NCBI GenBank assembly: GCA_902796565.1
Contig: CADBPP010000018.1
Coordinates: 1-11,156 of the forward strand
From: an uncultured Eubacteriales bacterium
Lineage (GTDB): Bacteria; Bacillota; Clostridia; Eubacteriales; Anaerofustaceae
Reading direction: 5' to 3'
DNA length: 11,156 bases
Below the pieces are notes generated by a model. It saw nothing but the letters and a program-made list of their open reading frames with translations. It was not told the origin of the DNA and did no database searches. Below, one piece after another: positions 1 to 5,237 of this stretch. Both the position numbers and the translations under genes were made by a program. Position 1 is the first letter of the stretch. Each line of letters starts with the position of its first letter.

Positions 1-84
1 GTGATCGGCAAGAAGGCTCCCGGCATCTGCCCGGTATGCCAGCATCCCCAGTCATACTTCGAAGTAAAGGCAGAGAACTATTAA
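1..84 (+). CDS. rbr: Rubrerythrin, C-terminal end (partial)
   Basis: Only the last 27 codons and the TAA stop are inside the window; the gene begins to the left. The tail reads ICPVCQHPQSYFEVKAENY, which is the second CxxC knuckle and the characteristic HPQxYFE end of the rubredoxin-like FeS4 domain that closes rubrerythrins. In that family this domain passes electrons to a diiron four-helix domain that reduces hydrogen peroxide in the cytoplasm of anaerobes. The diiron domain and the first CxxC are not visible, so the domain architecture cannot be checked here. The gene ends 7 bases before the shared terminator and converges on the arylamine N-acetyltransferase gene. Confidence 0.88.
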   Translation: MIGKKAPGICPVCQHPQSYFEVKAENY

Positions 85-91
85 GGACAGG

Positions 92-118
92 AAAAGCGGC
101 CCGCGGGCCGCTTTTTTT
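92..118. terminator. Bidirectional intrinsic terminator shared by convergent genes
   Basis: The six-base stem GCGGCC (96-101) pairs with GGCCGC (106-111) around CGCG. It is flanked by AAAA on the left and TTTTTTT (112-118) on the right. Read on the plus strand it ends the rubrerythrin transcript with a seven-T run. Read on the minus strand it ends the NAT transcript with four Ts. The last T of the run is also part of the NAT stop codon, so the two genes are packed with no spare sequence. Termination is probably stronger in the plus direction. Confidence 0.88.
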
Positions 119-981
119 CAGTTCAGTTCCGTATGAGCTTCTATAAGAGCCCACTCTTCATCGGTAAAGCTCAGACCGAACTCCCTTTGCATCAGTTCCC
201 GCCTCATGGCCCCGTCCGTCACGGGTGTCTTGGTCAGAACTCCGTCCTCTATGACGAAATAGGTGCTCTTCGTGATGGATTTCTGCCCCGACGGCGTCTG
301 TATGATGCACCATCTCCTTTTCCTGAAGCCCGAGTTCTCCCCCTGGAAGCGGTCGTTGAACATGTCGAAATCAGCGCACACCGCCAGCTCGGTGGATACC
401 ACGAGGTCCGTCTTCCTTATGCGCTCGAGGTTTCCCTCAGCGTTTATACGGTATGGGGAATCCCCTATGATCTCATACCAGCTTCCGGCGTAATGCTTTA
501 CGGTGAAGCTGACTTCCCCGCAGGAGGTGACCTCCCCGTCCTCCATGAGGATGGCCTTGGGGCTCATGATATTGCCGTAGCCTACATCAGTGAAATATGT
601 CCTGCCGCCGAGATACACCAGCACGCCGCGGTGGGAGATGCCGCCCAGTTTGCCTTCCCTGATGGAACGGCAGTAGCAGGGGGTGACATCGAATCCAAGG
701 GCCTTCAGAAGATACAGGAAGGCGCCGTTGAGCTCAAAGCAGTAGCCGCCCCTGCGGCGGACCACGATCTTGTCGAAGAGGGCCTCGGGGGAAAGATCGA
801 GCCTCCTTCCAAGATCGCACACATCGATGTTTTCAAACGGAACGCTCCTGTGATGGGCCACCAGTATCGCGTTTAGGCACTCAAGGCTCACCTCGGGCTT
901 TCCCGTGAAGCCTATCCTTTCCAGATATCTGTCCGGCCATGGCATGGTTTCTATGTCGTCGAATGCTTTTCTGTCGCTCAT
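118..981 (-). CDS. nat: Arylamine N-acetyltransferase
   Basis: A 287-residue protein with the hallmarks of the NAT family, which moves an acetyl group from acetyl-CoA to arylamines, arylhydrazines or arylhydroxylamines through a cysteine intermediate. Visible motifs are VPFENID (48-54), RRRGGYCFELN with the catalytic cysteine at about residue 81, SHRG with His117, and DVGYGN with Asp132; together these give an intact Cys-His-Asp triad. The length fits bacterial NATs, usually 255-290 residues. The ATG is well supported by GGAGG five bases upstream. An extended -10 promoter lies about 30 bases before the start, so this looks like a single-gene unit ending in the shared terminator. The natural substrate cannot be told from sequence; some NATs act in biosynthesis (amide synthases), but there is no biosynthetic cluster here. 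Confidence 0.93.
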   Translation of the reverse strand: MSDRKAFDDIETMPWPDRYLERIGFTGKPEVSLECLNAILVAHHRSVPFENIDVCDLGRRLDLSPEALFDKIVVRRRGGYCFELNGAFLYLLKALGFDVTPCYCRSIREGKLGGISHRGVLVYLGGRTYFTDVGYGNIMSPKAILMEDGEVTSCGEVSFTVKHYAGSWYEIIGDSPYRINAEGNLERIRKTDLVVSTELAVCADFDMFNDRFQGENSGFRKRRWCIIQTPSGQKSITKSTYFVIEDGVLTKTPVTDGAMRRELMQREFGLSFTDEEWALIEAHTELN

Positions 982-1011
982 ATATACCTCCGGTAGATGT
1001 TGATCATATCC

Positions 1012-1020
1012 ATTTTATCA
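1012..1020 (-). promoter_or_regulatory. Extended -10 promoter for nat
   Basis: On the minus strand the sequence TGATAAAAT is an extended -10 (TGn plus TAAAAT, 5 of 6 to TATAAT). No good -35 is visible, which is typical of extended -10 promoters. The expected transcription start, about 7 bases further on, leaves a leader of roughly 25 bases before the nat ATG, including its GGAGG. The 11-base string TGTGATAAAAT recurs exactly in front of the GNAT gene near 4654-4664, which supports both calls. Confidence 0.55.
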
Positions 1021-1047
1021 CAGACAGCGGGGGATTTGCCTAAAAAG

Positions 1048-1068
1048 AAAAAAGCCGGAAGATCCGGC
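1048..1068 (-). terminator. Intrinsic terminator of the MBL hydrolase gene
   Basis: On the minus strand the stem GCCGGA (1068-1063), a three-base loop TCT and TCCGGC (1059-1054) are followed by six Ts (1053-1048). It begins about ten bases after the TAG stop of the metallohydrolase gene. It separates that gene from nat, which lies downstream on the same strand and has its own promoter. Confidence 0.85.
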
Positions 1069-1078
1069 CTGAAAAACG

Positions 1079-1870
1079 CTACAGAGTGAAGCCGTCCCCG
1101 GGCTTCTCGAAGAAGACCGTGGGGGGCAGAGCTGCGGAATTGGTGGTGTAGGCCATGTGGGCCTTTTCCGCCCAGTTGTTGTCATCCTTTCCCGCGTCGG
1201 GCATGTGCATGATCACCAGCTTTTTCGGGGCCAGAGCGGTTATCGCTTCCCTGGCCTCCGCGATGCCGACGTAGGTGAAGGGAACGAACATCACGTCGAT
1301 GGGGGTCTTCAGGCATGCCACGTCCTCGAAGTTGGCCTTGGTCCCCTTGGCGTCACCGACGTGCAGGAAAGTCTTTCCTCCGATGGTGAAAAGATAGCTG
1401 TTGTTCACGGGGCAGTCCCTGCCTATGGCGTCATGCTCCATACCGATGGCCTCGATGTTTATTCCCCTTATATTTATATGGGTGCTCAGGCCTATGGCCA
1501 TGTCCATGCACCAGATCCTCGGCTCGAATTCCTCGCTGTACGCCTCGTCGGAACGCAGATGGTCTATGACCGCCTTGGTGCCCATCACGTTGAGGATGCC
1601 GCTCTTTTCCATTGCCCGGGCCGTCAGGGACGGGTTGAAATGATCCAGGTGCTCATGGGAAAACAGCATCATGTCCACCGCCTTGAATCTTCCGGTGGCT
1701 GAAATTATCTCATTGATGGTATCTTCGTCCACGGCTCCGGCCATCACGTCCTCCCCCCGGTGAAGTCCGTCGATGAGTATCTTCTGTTTGTTCGTATAGA
1801 TCATGACTCCTGCGTTTGCGATGAAGTTCACGTTTACTTTGGTGAATCCGAACACGGAAATATCCTCCAT
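1079..1870 (-). CDS. MBL-fold metallohydrolase
   Basis: A 263-residue cytoplasmic protein of the metallo-beta-lactamase fold, closest in style to the UlaG-like/Lactamase_B_2 group. Metal ligands are visible in order: HEHLDH (His72, His74, Asp76, His77), a further His in GMEHD (146), the bridging Asp in HVGDAKG (173) and His222 in VIMHMP. A two-metal hydrolase is therefore expected, but the substrate is unknown; the motif is shared by phosphodiesterases, lactonases and RNA-processing enzymes. The start is uncertain. The ATG at 1868-1870 has no ribosome site, whereas a GTG five codons downstream (1853-1855) has GGAGG eight bases before it and would give a 258-residue protein. The gene has its own promoter and terminator and no same-strand partner, so context gives no clue to substrate. 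Confidence 0.85.
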   Translation of the reverse strand: MEDISVFGFTKVNVNFIANAGVMIYTNKQKILIDGLHRGEDVMAGAVDEDTINEIISATGRFKAVDMMLFSHEHLDHFNPSLTARAMEKSGILNVMGTKAVIDHLRSDEAYSEEFEPRIWCMDMAIGLSTHINIRGINIEAIGMEHDAIGRDCPVNNSYLFTIGGKTFLHVGDAKGTKANFEDVACLKTPIDVMFVPFTYVGIAEAREAITALAPKKLVIMHMPDAGKDDNNWAEKAHMAYTTNSAALPPTVFFEKPGDGFTL

Positions 1871-1892
1871 GCTGTTGAAATTGCTACATTTT

Positions 1893-1920
1893 ATTATATC
1901 TCAAAACCCGCCCGTTGCAA
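1893..1920 (-). promoter_or_regulatory. Sigma-A type promoter for the MBL hydrolase
   Basis: On the minus strand the -35 box TTGCAA (1920-1915, 4 of 6) is separated by 16 bases from a perfect -10 box TATAAT (1898-1893). The predicted start near 1886 leaves a leader of about 16 bases to the ATG at 1870, or about 30 bases to the GTG at 1855. The longer leader would include a ribosome site and the shorter one would not. Confidence 0.7.
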
Positions 1921-1960
1921 CAGATTCTCCGAGGATTGAGCTCTAATCATTTTTTAATAA

Positions 1961-1990
1961 TGGACAAATCCCGCATTAATGCGCTATAAT
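1961..1990 (+). promoter_or_regulatory. Promoter of the two-component operon
   Basis: The -35 box TGGACA (1961-1966, 5 of 6) is separated by 18 bases from a perfect -10 box TATAAT (1985-1990), with a second TATAAT directly after it (1991-1996). The predicted transcription start is near 1997. This lies downstream of the in-frame ATG at 1979, so that ATG cannot be the start codon and the TTG at 2018 is preferred. The MBL hydrolase promoter points the other way about 40 bases upstream, so 1871-2017 is a compact divergent promoter region. Confidence 0.68.
1972..1983. repeat. Perfect 12-bp palindrome inside the promoter spacer
   Basis: CGCATTAATGCG is a perfect inverted repeat lying between the -35 and -10 boxes of the two-component operon promoter. 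A protein bound there would block RNA polymerase, so it is a candidate operator. OmpR-family regulators more often bind direct repeats, so if it is real the binder may be a different protein. A chance palindrome of this length within a short AT-rich stretch is also possible. Confidence 0.4.
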
Positions 1991-2017
1991 TATAATGATA
2001 ATCCAAAGGAGAACGTT

Positions 2018-2365
2018 TTGGAAAAGGATAACACAGCTAAAAACAGCGCCCTTTCCAGGGCATATTCCATGGTCCTGGGGGACCAGAGCAGGATACTTCA
2101 CATCAAAAGCGACGGGGAGGAGCTCATATCCGCTCCGCTGATGCTGGTGGTGCTTTTGCTGTTTGTTTTCGACATCCCGTCATGGGTCATCGGCACGCTG
2201 CTTCTGATACTGGCGATCTTTGACATGGACATCCTCACGGATGCCAGGGGATCCCGGGACAGGCTCAGCAAGGCCACCGTGAGCGTTACCGAATATAAAA
2301 GCAGGATGCCTGAGACCGCCGTCAGCACGGACAAGGAAGGCTACAGCGAGATAATAATAAGATAG
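2018..2365 (+). CDS. Small membrane protein leading the two-component operon (DUF4342-like)
   Basis: A 115-residue protein read from TTG. AAAGGAG (2005-2011) lies six bases before it, while the upstream ATG at 1979 falls inside the promoter. The N-terminal part is polar and helical, then a segment resembling RILHIKSDGEELISAP, then a strongly hydrophobic stretch (about residues 41-70) long enough for one long or two short membrane helices. A charged, probably cytoplasmic tail of about 45 residues follows. The soluble-to-membrane transition (IKSDGEELISAPL) resembles the DUF4342 family, but this is a by-eye resemblance only. It is the first gene of an operon with the response regulator, 14 bases upstream of that gene's start, so a role in sensing or in modulating the kinase is plausible. 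No catalytic motif is visible. Confidence 0.72.
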   Translation: MEKDNTAKNSALSRAYSMVLGDQSRILHIKSDGEELISAPLMLVVLLLFVFDIPSWVIGTLLLILAIFDMDILTDARGSRDRLSKATVSVTEYKSRMPETAVSTDKEGYSEIIIR

Positions 2366-2379
2366 ATCGGGAGGAACAT

Positions 2380-3066
2380 ATGAAAAAGGTTCTTATAATA
2401 GAAGATGAAGCCAAGATATCGCGGTTCCTTCAGCTGGAACTGAAGCATGAAGGATATGATACGCAGATCGCCGAGGAGGGCCGCAAGGGTTACGCCATGG
2501 CCCAGACGGGGGAATTCGATATCATAATCCTGGATCTGATGCTTCCCAACCTCAGCGGTATAGAGATCTGCCGCAGGCTCAGGAGCGAGGGGATACAGAC
2601 TCCCATCATCATGCTTACCGCCAAGGACGACGTGTCCGACAAGGTCACTGGCCTGGACGTGGGAGCGAACGACTACATGACGAAGCCTTTTGCCATCGAG
2701 GAGCTTCTGGCCAGGATGAGGGTCGCCCTCAAGAACAACGACAGGACCAACAACGCCACAGTCATCAGATGCGGCAAGCTCACCCTCAACAGGGAAAAGT
2801 ATGAGGTGAAGTATGACGACACGCCCATCACCCTCACGAAGAAGGAGTTCGAGCTCCTCAGCTACCTCATGCTCAACAAGAACATAGTCCTTTCCCGGGA
2901 ACAGATCGTCGAGAACGTCTGGGGATACGAATATGAGGCGGAGACCAACGTCACCGACGTGTACATCCGCTACCTCAGGAGCAAGATAGATGAGGTGTTC
3001 AATACCAGTTTCATAAAGACCGTAAGGGGTGTCGGCTATCAGTTCAGAGATGAAGAAGAGGAATAA
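2380..3066 (+). CDS. OmpR/PhoB-family response regulator
   Basis: A 228-residue two-domain transcription factor. The receiver domain (about 1-118) shows the acidic pocket in IIEDE (8-10), the phospho-acceptor Asp52 in LDLMLPN, Thr80 in MLTAKDD and Lys102 in YMTKPF. The DNA-binding winged helix (about 128-224) contains LTLTKKEFELL, REQIVENVWGYE, the recognition-helix region VTDVYIRYLRSKID and the terminal hairpin FIKTVRGVGYQF. All key residues for phosphorylation are present. GGGAGG ends five bases before the ATG, an excellent site. The 3' end overlaps the histidine kinase start, as is usual for translationally coupled cognate pairs. Its targets are unknown; autoregulation from the promoter near 1985 is likely by analogy with the family. 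Confidence 0.96.
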   Translation: MKKVLIIEDEAKISRFLQLELKHEGYDTQIAEEGRKGYAMAQTGEFDIIILDLMLPNLSGIEICRRLRSEGIQTPIIMLTAKDDVSDKVTGLDVGANDYMTKPFAIEELLARMRVALKNNDRTNNATVIRCGKLTLNREKYEVKYDDTPITLTKKEFELLSYLMLNKNIVLSREQIVENVWGYEYEAETNVTDVYIRYLRSKIDEVFNTSFIKTVRGVGYQFRDEEEE

Positions 3067-4510
3067 CAGCAGCTCATTAAGGAAAAGGATACACTACACC
3101 TACGCCCTGATATACATGCTCGTGTGCATTTTTATCCTGGGCGTTTTTTTCGCGCTCACGACTTACCGGAGCCTGTCCGTCTTTGACGATACGGGCGACG
3201 AGCTGACGGAGCTCATCGCCTCCGAGGCCCTGCGCTGCGCCGTGGGCAGCGACGGCATGAGGGTCTACCTCAACTCTCTGAGAAACAGCTACGGGATAAG
3301 GGAGATCTACATAGTGGATCCCTCCGGCAGCCTCATATCCGGCACCACCAGGATAACCGACGCCATAGACCCCATGCTCTCGGAGAGGGACCTGATGGTC
3401 AAGTACTTCCCCCAGTTCTCCGGGATCCGCGACGGAGCGTATTTCTACATAACGGAAACGGTGCTGGATTCCATGAGCGTGCGTCTCATCATCAGCTTCG
3501 ACGCCTCCGGGGTATTCTCCTCCCACCTCTATTCGCTGAGGACTCTTGTGACCTGCCTGCTCTTCGGTTTCTTCGTGTTCGTGCTGGCGGGCAATTACCG
3601 CATGAACCGCATCCTCGCCCCCATCAGGGAGATGACGGAGGTCACCAAGAACATCAGCGCCGAAAACCTGGACCTGAGGCTGGACGTGAGCCATACCGAG
3701 GCGGAGCTCAACGAGCTGGCGGTCACCATAAACGAGATGATCGACCGCATACAGATCTCCTATGACAAGCAGAAACGTTTCGTTTCCGACGTGTCCCATG
3801 AGCTGCGCACCCCCATCGCCGTCATCTCCGGATACGGCAGCATGCTCAGACGCTGGGGAAAGGACGATGAGGAGATCCTCAACGAATCCATAGATTCCAT
3901 CATCTCGGAATGCGAGAATATGAAGGAGCTGGTGGAGAAGCTTTTGTTCCTCACCAGGCATGACAACGACACCGTGAACTTCGACATGGCTCCCGTGGAT
4001 ATCTCAGAGCTGGTGGCCACCACGGTCAGGGAGGAAGGGATGGTCCATCCTGATTTCACCTTCGATCTGGAATGCGAGAGCGGCATAATCTTCAATGCCG
4101 ACGAGACCCGGTTCAGGCAGGCCCTGAGGATCTTTCTGGACAACGCTGTGAAGTATTCCGGGGACAGCACCCTGGTGGAGGTGACCTTAAGGCAGCTGGG
4201 GGCCGGTTTCGTGCTTTCCGTAAAGGATCACGGCATAGGCATCTCGAAGGAGGATCTCCCCAATATCTTCGAACGCTTCTACCGCGCCGATACGTCCCGC
4301 ACGAAGGAGACCGGCGGATACGGCCTGGGCCTTTCCATCGCCAGGATAATAGTGGAGAACCATTCCGGCATCATAAAGGTCCGCACGAAGGAAGGGGAGG
4401 GCAGCGAGTTCTCCATGATCTTCAGAAATATAAACGCGACCGCCCCGACAGCGGCCCCAGAGAACAGACAGGTCCCTCACAGGCTCCCGGATGACGGGGA
4501 AGAGGACTGA
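3050..4510 (+). CDS. Membrane sensor histidine kinase (HAMP-HisKA-HATPase)
   Basis: A 486-residue class I kinase partnering the preceding regulator. Order: basic N-terminus, membrane helix 1 (about 16-37), an extracytoplasmic sensor region of about 125 residues (40-165), membrane helix 2 (about 164-183), HAMP linker (about 184-238), HisKA with phospho-acceptor His250 in DVSHELRTPI, and HATPase_c with N-box Asn365 (FLDNAVKYS), G1 Asp393 (VKDHGIGIS), F-box FERFYRAD and G2 GGYGLGLS. The sensor segment contains IREIYIVDPSGSLI, which looks like a PAS/Cache-type strand pattern, so a small-molecule ligand is possible. I chose the ATG at 3050, which overlaps the regulator by 17 bases and gives a KKRNN basic start. 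A GTG at 3029 would add seven residues but has its purine run directly against it. A 26-residue Pro/Asp-rich tail follows the ATPase domain. Confidence 0.95.
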   Translation: MKKRNNSSSLRKRIHYTYALIYMLVCIFILGVFFALTTYRSLSVFDDTGDELTELIASEALRCAVGSDGMRVYLNSLRNSYGIREIYIVDPSGSLISGTTRITDAIDPMLSERDLMVKYFPQFSGIRDGAYFYITETVLDSMSVRLIISFDASGVFSSHLYSLRTLVTCLLFGFFVFVLAGNYRMNRILAPIREMTEVTKNISAENLDLRLDVSHTEAELNELAVTINEMIDRIQISYDKQKRFVSDVSHELRTPIAVISGYGSMLRRWGKDDEEILNESIDSIISECENMKELVEKLLFLTRHDNDTVNFDMAPVDISELVATTVREEGMVHPDFTFDLECESGIIFNADETRFRQALRIFLDNAVKYSGDSTLVEVTLRQLGAGFVLSVKDHGIGISKEDLPNIFERFYRADTSRTKETGGYGLGLSIARIIVENHSGIIKVRTKEGEGSEFSMIFRNINATAPTAAPENRQVPHRLPDDGEED

Positions 4511-4521
4511 GGAGATCGAAC

Positions 4522-4562
4522 GGTCTCCGCAGCAATGACGGGCATTGCGGCGAAGGCAGACC
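4522..4562 (+). other. Imperfect hairpin in the 3' region of the two-component operon
   Basis: Between the kinase stop and the terminator lies a nested inverted repeat. GGTCT (4522-4526) pairs with AGACC (4558-4562). Inside it, CGC and GCAATG (4528-4537) pair with CATTGC and GCG (4543-4552) around the loop ACGGG, with one mismatch. It has no T-run, so it is not itself a terminator. It could stabilise the mRNA 3' end or be a degraded repeat. No open reading frame with a ribosome site is seen in 4511-4697. Confidence 0.35.
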
Positions 4563-4575
4563 AATCAGAGACGAC

Positions 4576-4612
4576 TACGGCAGAGATGGAATACTCTCTG
4601 CCGTATCTTTTT
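4576..4612 (+). terminator. Intrinsic terminator of the two-component operon
   Basis: A perfect 11-bp stem, TACGGCAGAGA (4576-4586) with TCTCTGCCGTA (4595-4605), encloses an eight-base loop and is followed by TCTTTTT ending at 4612. It lies 65 bases after the kinase stop. It closes the membrane-protein/regulator/kinase operon before the next promoter near 4660. Confidence 0.9.
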
Positions 4613-4653
4613 GTGTCATGAAGATTCACCTTTTGTGGGAAAGAGAGGTGCGA

Positions 4654-4664
4654 TGTGATAAAAT
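4654..4664 (+). promoter_or_regulatory. Extended -10 promoter for the GNAT-UPF0371-aldolase-tex operon
   Basis: TGTGATAAAAT contains an extended -10 (TGATAAAAT). The -35 region is weak: a TTGTGG at 4633-4638 is present but spaced 20 bases away, which is long. The predicted start near 4671 gives a leader of about 27 bases to the GNAT ATG. The identical 11-base string precedes nat on the other strand, which supports promoter function. Confidence 0.55.
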
Positions 4665-4697
4665 CGGTATGTATTATTTTTTCGGGGGGAGCGGCCT

Positions 4698-5237
4698 ATG
4701 GAGATCATCAAAGCCACAGCTCAGGATGCGCCCGCCATACTGTCGATAATGGAGGAGGCAAGGGCCTTTCAGCGCAGCTGCGGTTTTCTGCAGTGGAGGG
4801 ACGGCTACCCGTCCATGGAGGATATCCTGAAAGACATCTCGGAAGCGGTATGCTATAAAGTCGTCTCGGAGGGGGAGATCCTCGGCGCCTTCAGCGCCAT
4901 TTACGGAGCAGAACCCACATACGCCGTGATAGACGGCGGGGAGTGGCTCACCAGCGGGGACTCCTACATTACGATCCACAGGATCGCGTTCAGTGACACG
5001 AGCCGGGGCAGGGGGCTGGCGGCAAAGGCCTTCGGATTCGCATACGGCCTGTGTCCTTCTTTAGGAGCTGCCTCCGTGAGGATCGATACCCACTACGACA
5101 ATGCCGCCATGAGAAAGGCGATAGCAAAGTTCGGATTCACACACTGCGGCACCGTATACATGGCTGACGGCACCGAGAGGGCAGCATATGAAAAACTGTA
5201 CGAAGGAGAAGCTGAAGATGGAACGCATCGGATTTGA
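4698..5237 (+). CDS. GNAT-family N-acetyltransferase
   Basis: A 179-residue cytoplasmic protein of the Gcn5-related acetyltransferase fold, which transfers acetyl from acetyl-CoA to an amine. The acetyl-CoA pyrophosphate loop is visible as SRGRGLAAKAF (about 102-112), following the beta-4 strand YITIHRIAF. The later segment IDTHYDNAAMRKAIAKFGF (129-147) is the usual motif B with the Asn that follows the strand. The N-terminal FLQWRDGYPS pattern (30-39) recurs in a Bacillota GNAT subgroup of unknown substrate. A GGGGGGA run seven bases before the ATG serves as ribosome site. It is the first gene of an operon, and its last 20 bases overlap the next gene. The substrate could be a small molecule, peptide or protein N-terminus; sequence does not decide. 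Confidence 0.88.
   Translation: MEIIKATAQDAPAILSIMEEARAFQRSCGFLQWRDGYPSMEDILKDISEAVCYKVVSEGEILGAFSAIYGAEPTYAVIDGGEWLTSGDSYITIHRIAFSDTSRGRGLAAKAFGFAYGLCPSLGAASVRIDTHYDNAAMRKAIAKFGFTHCGTVYMADGTERAAYEKLYEGEAEDGTHRI

Noticed and set aside
133..876. 247-codon open frame on the plus strand opposite nat
   Set aside because: It lies wholly antisense to a gene with an intact catalytic triad, has no ribosome site, and reads as low-complexity mirror sequence; it is a by-product of GC-rich codon use.
3077..3961. 294-codon minus-strand frame opposite the histidine kinase
   Set aside because: Shadow of the kinase frame, with no ribosome site and no recognisable domain.
4655..4858. 67-codon plus-strand frame beginning just before the GNAT start
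   Set aside because: It begins inside the promoter -10 and runs out of frame through the GNAT gene; no ribosome site and no resemblance to a known peptide.
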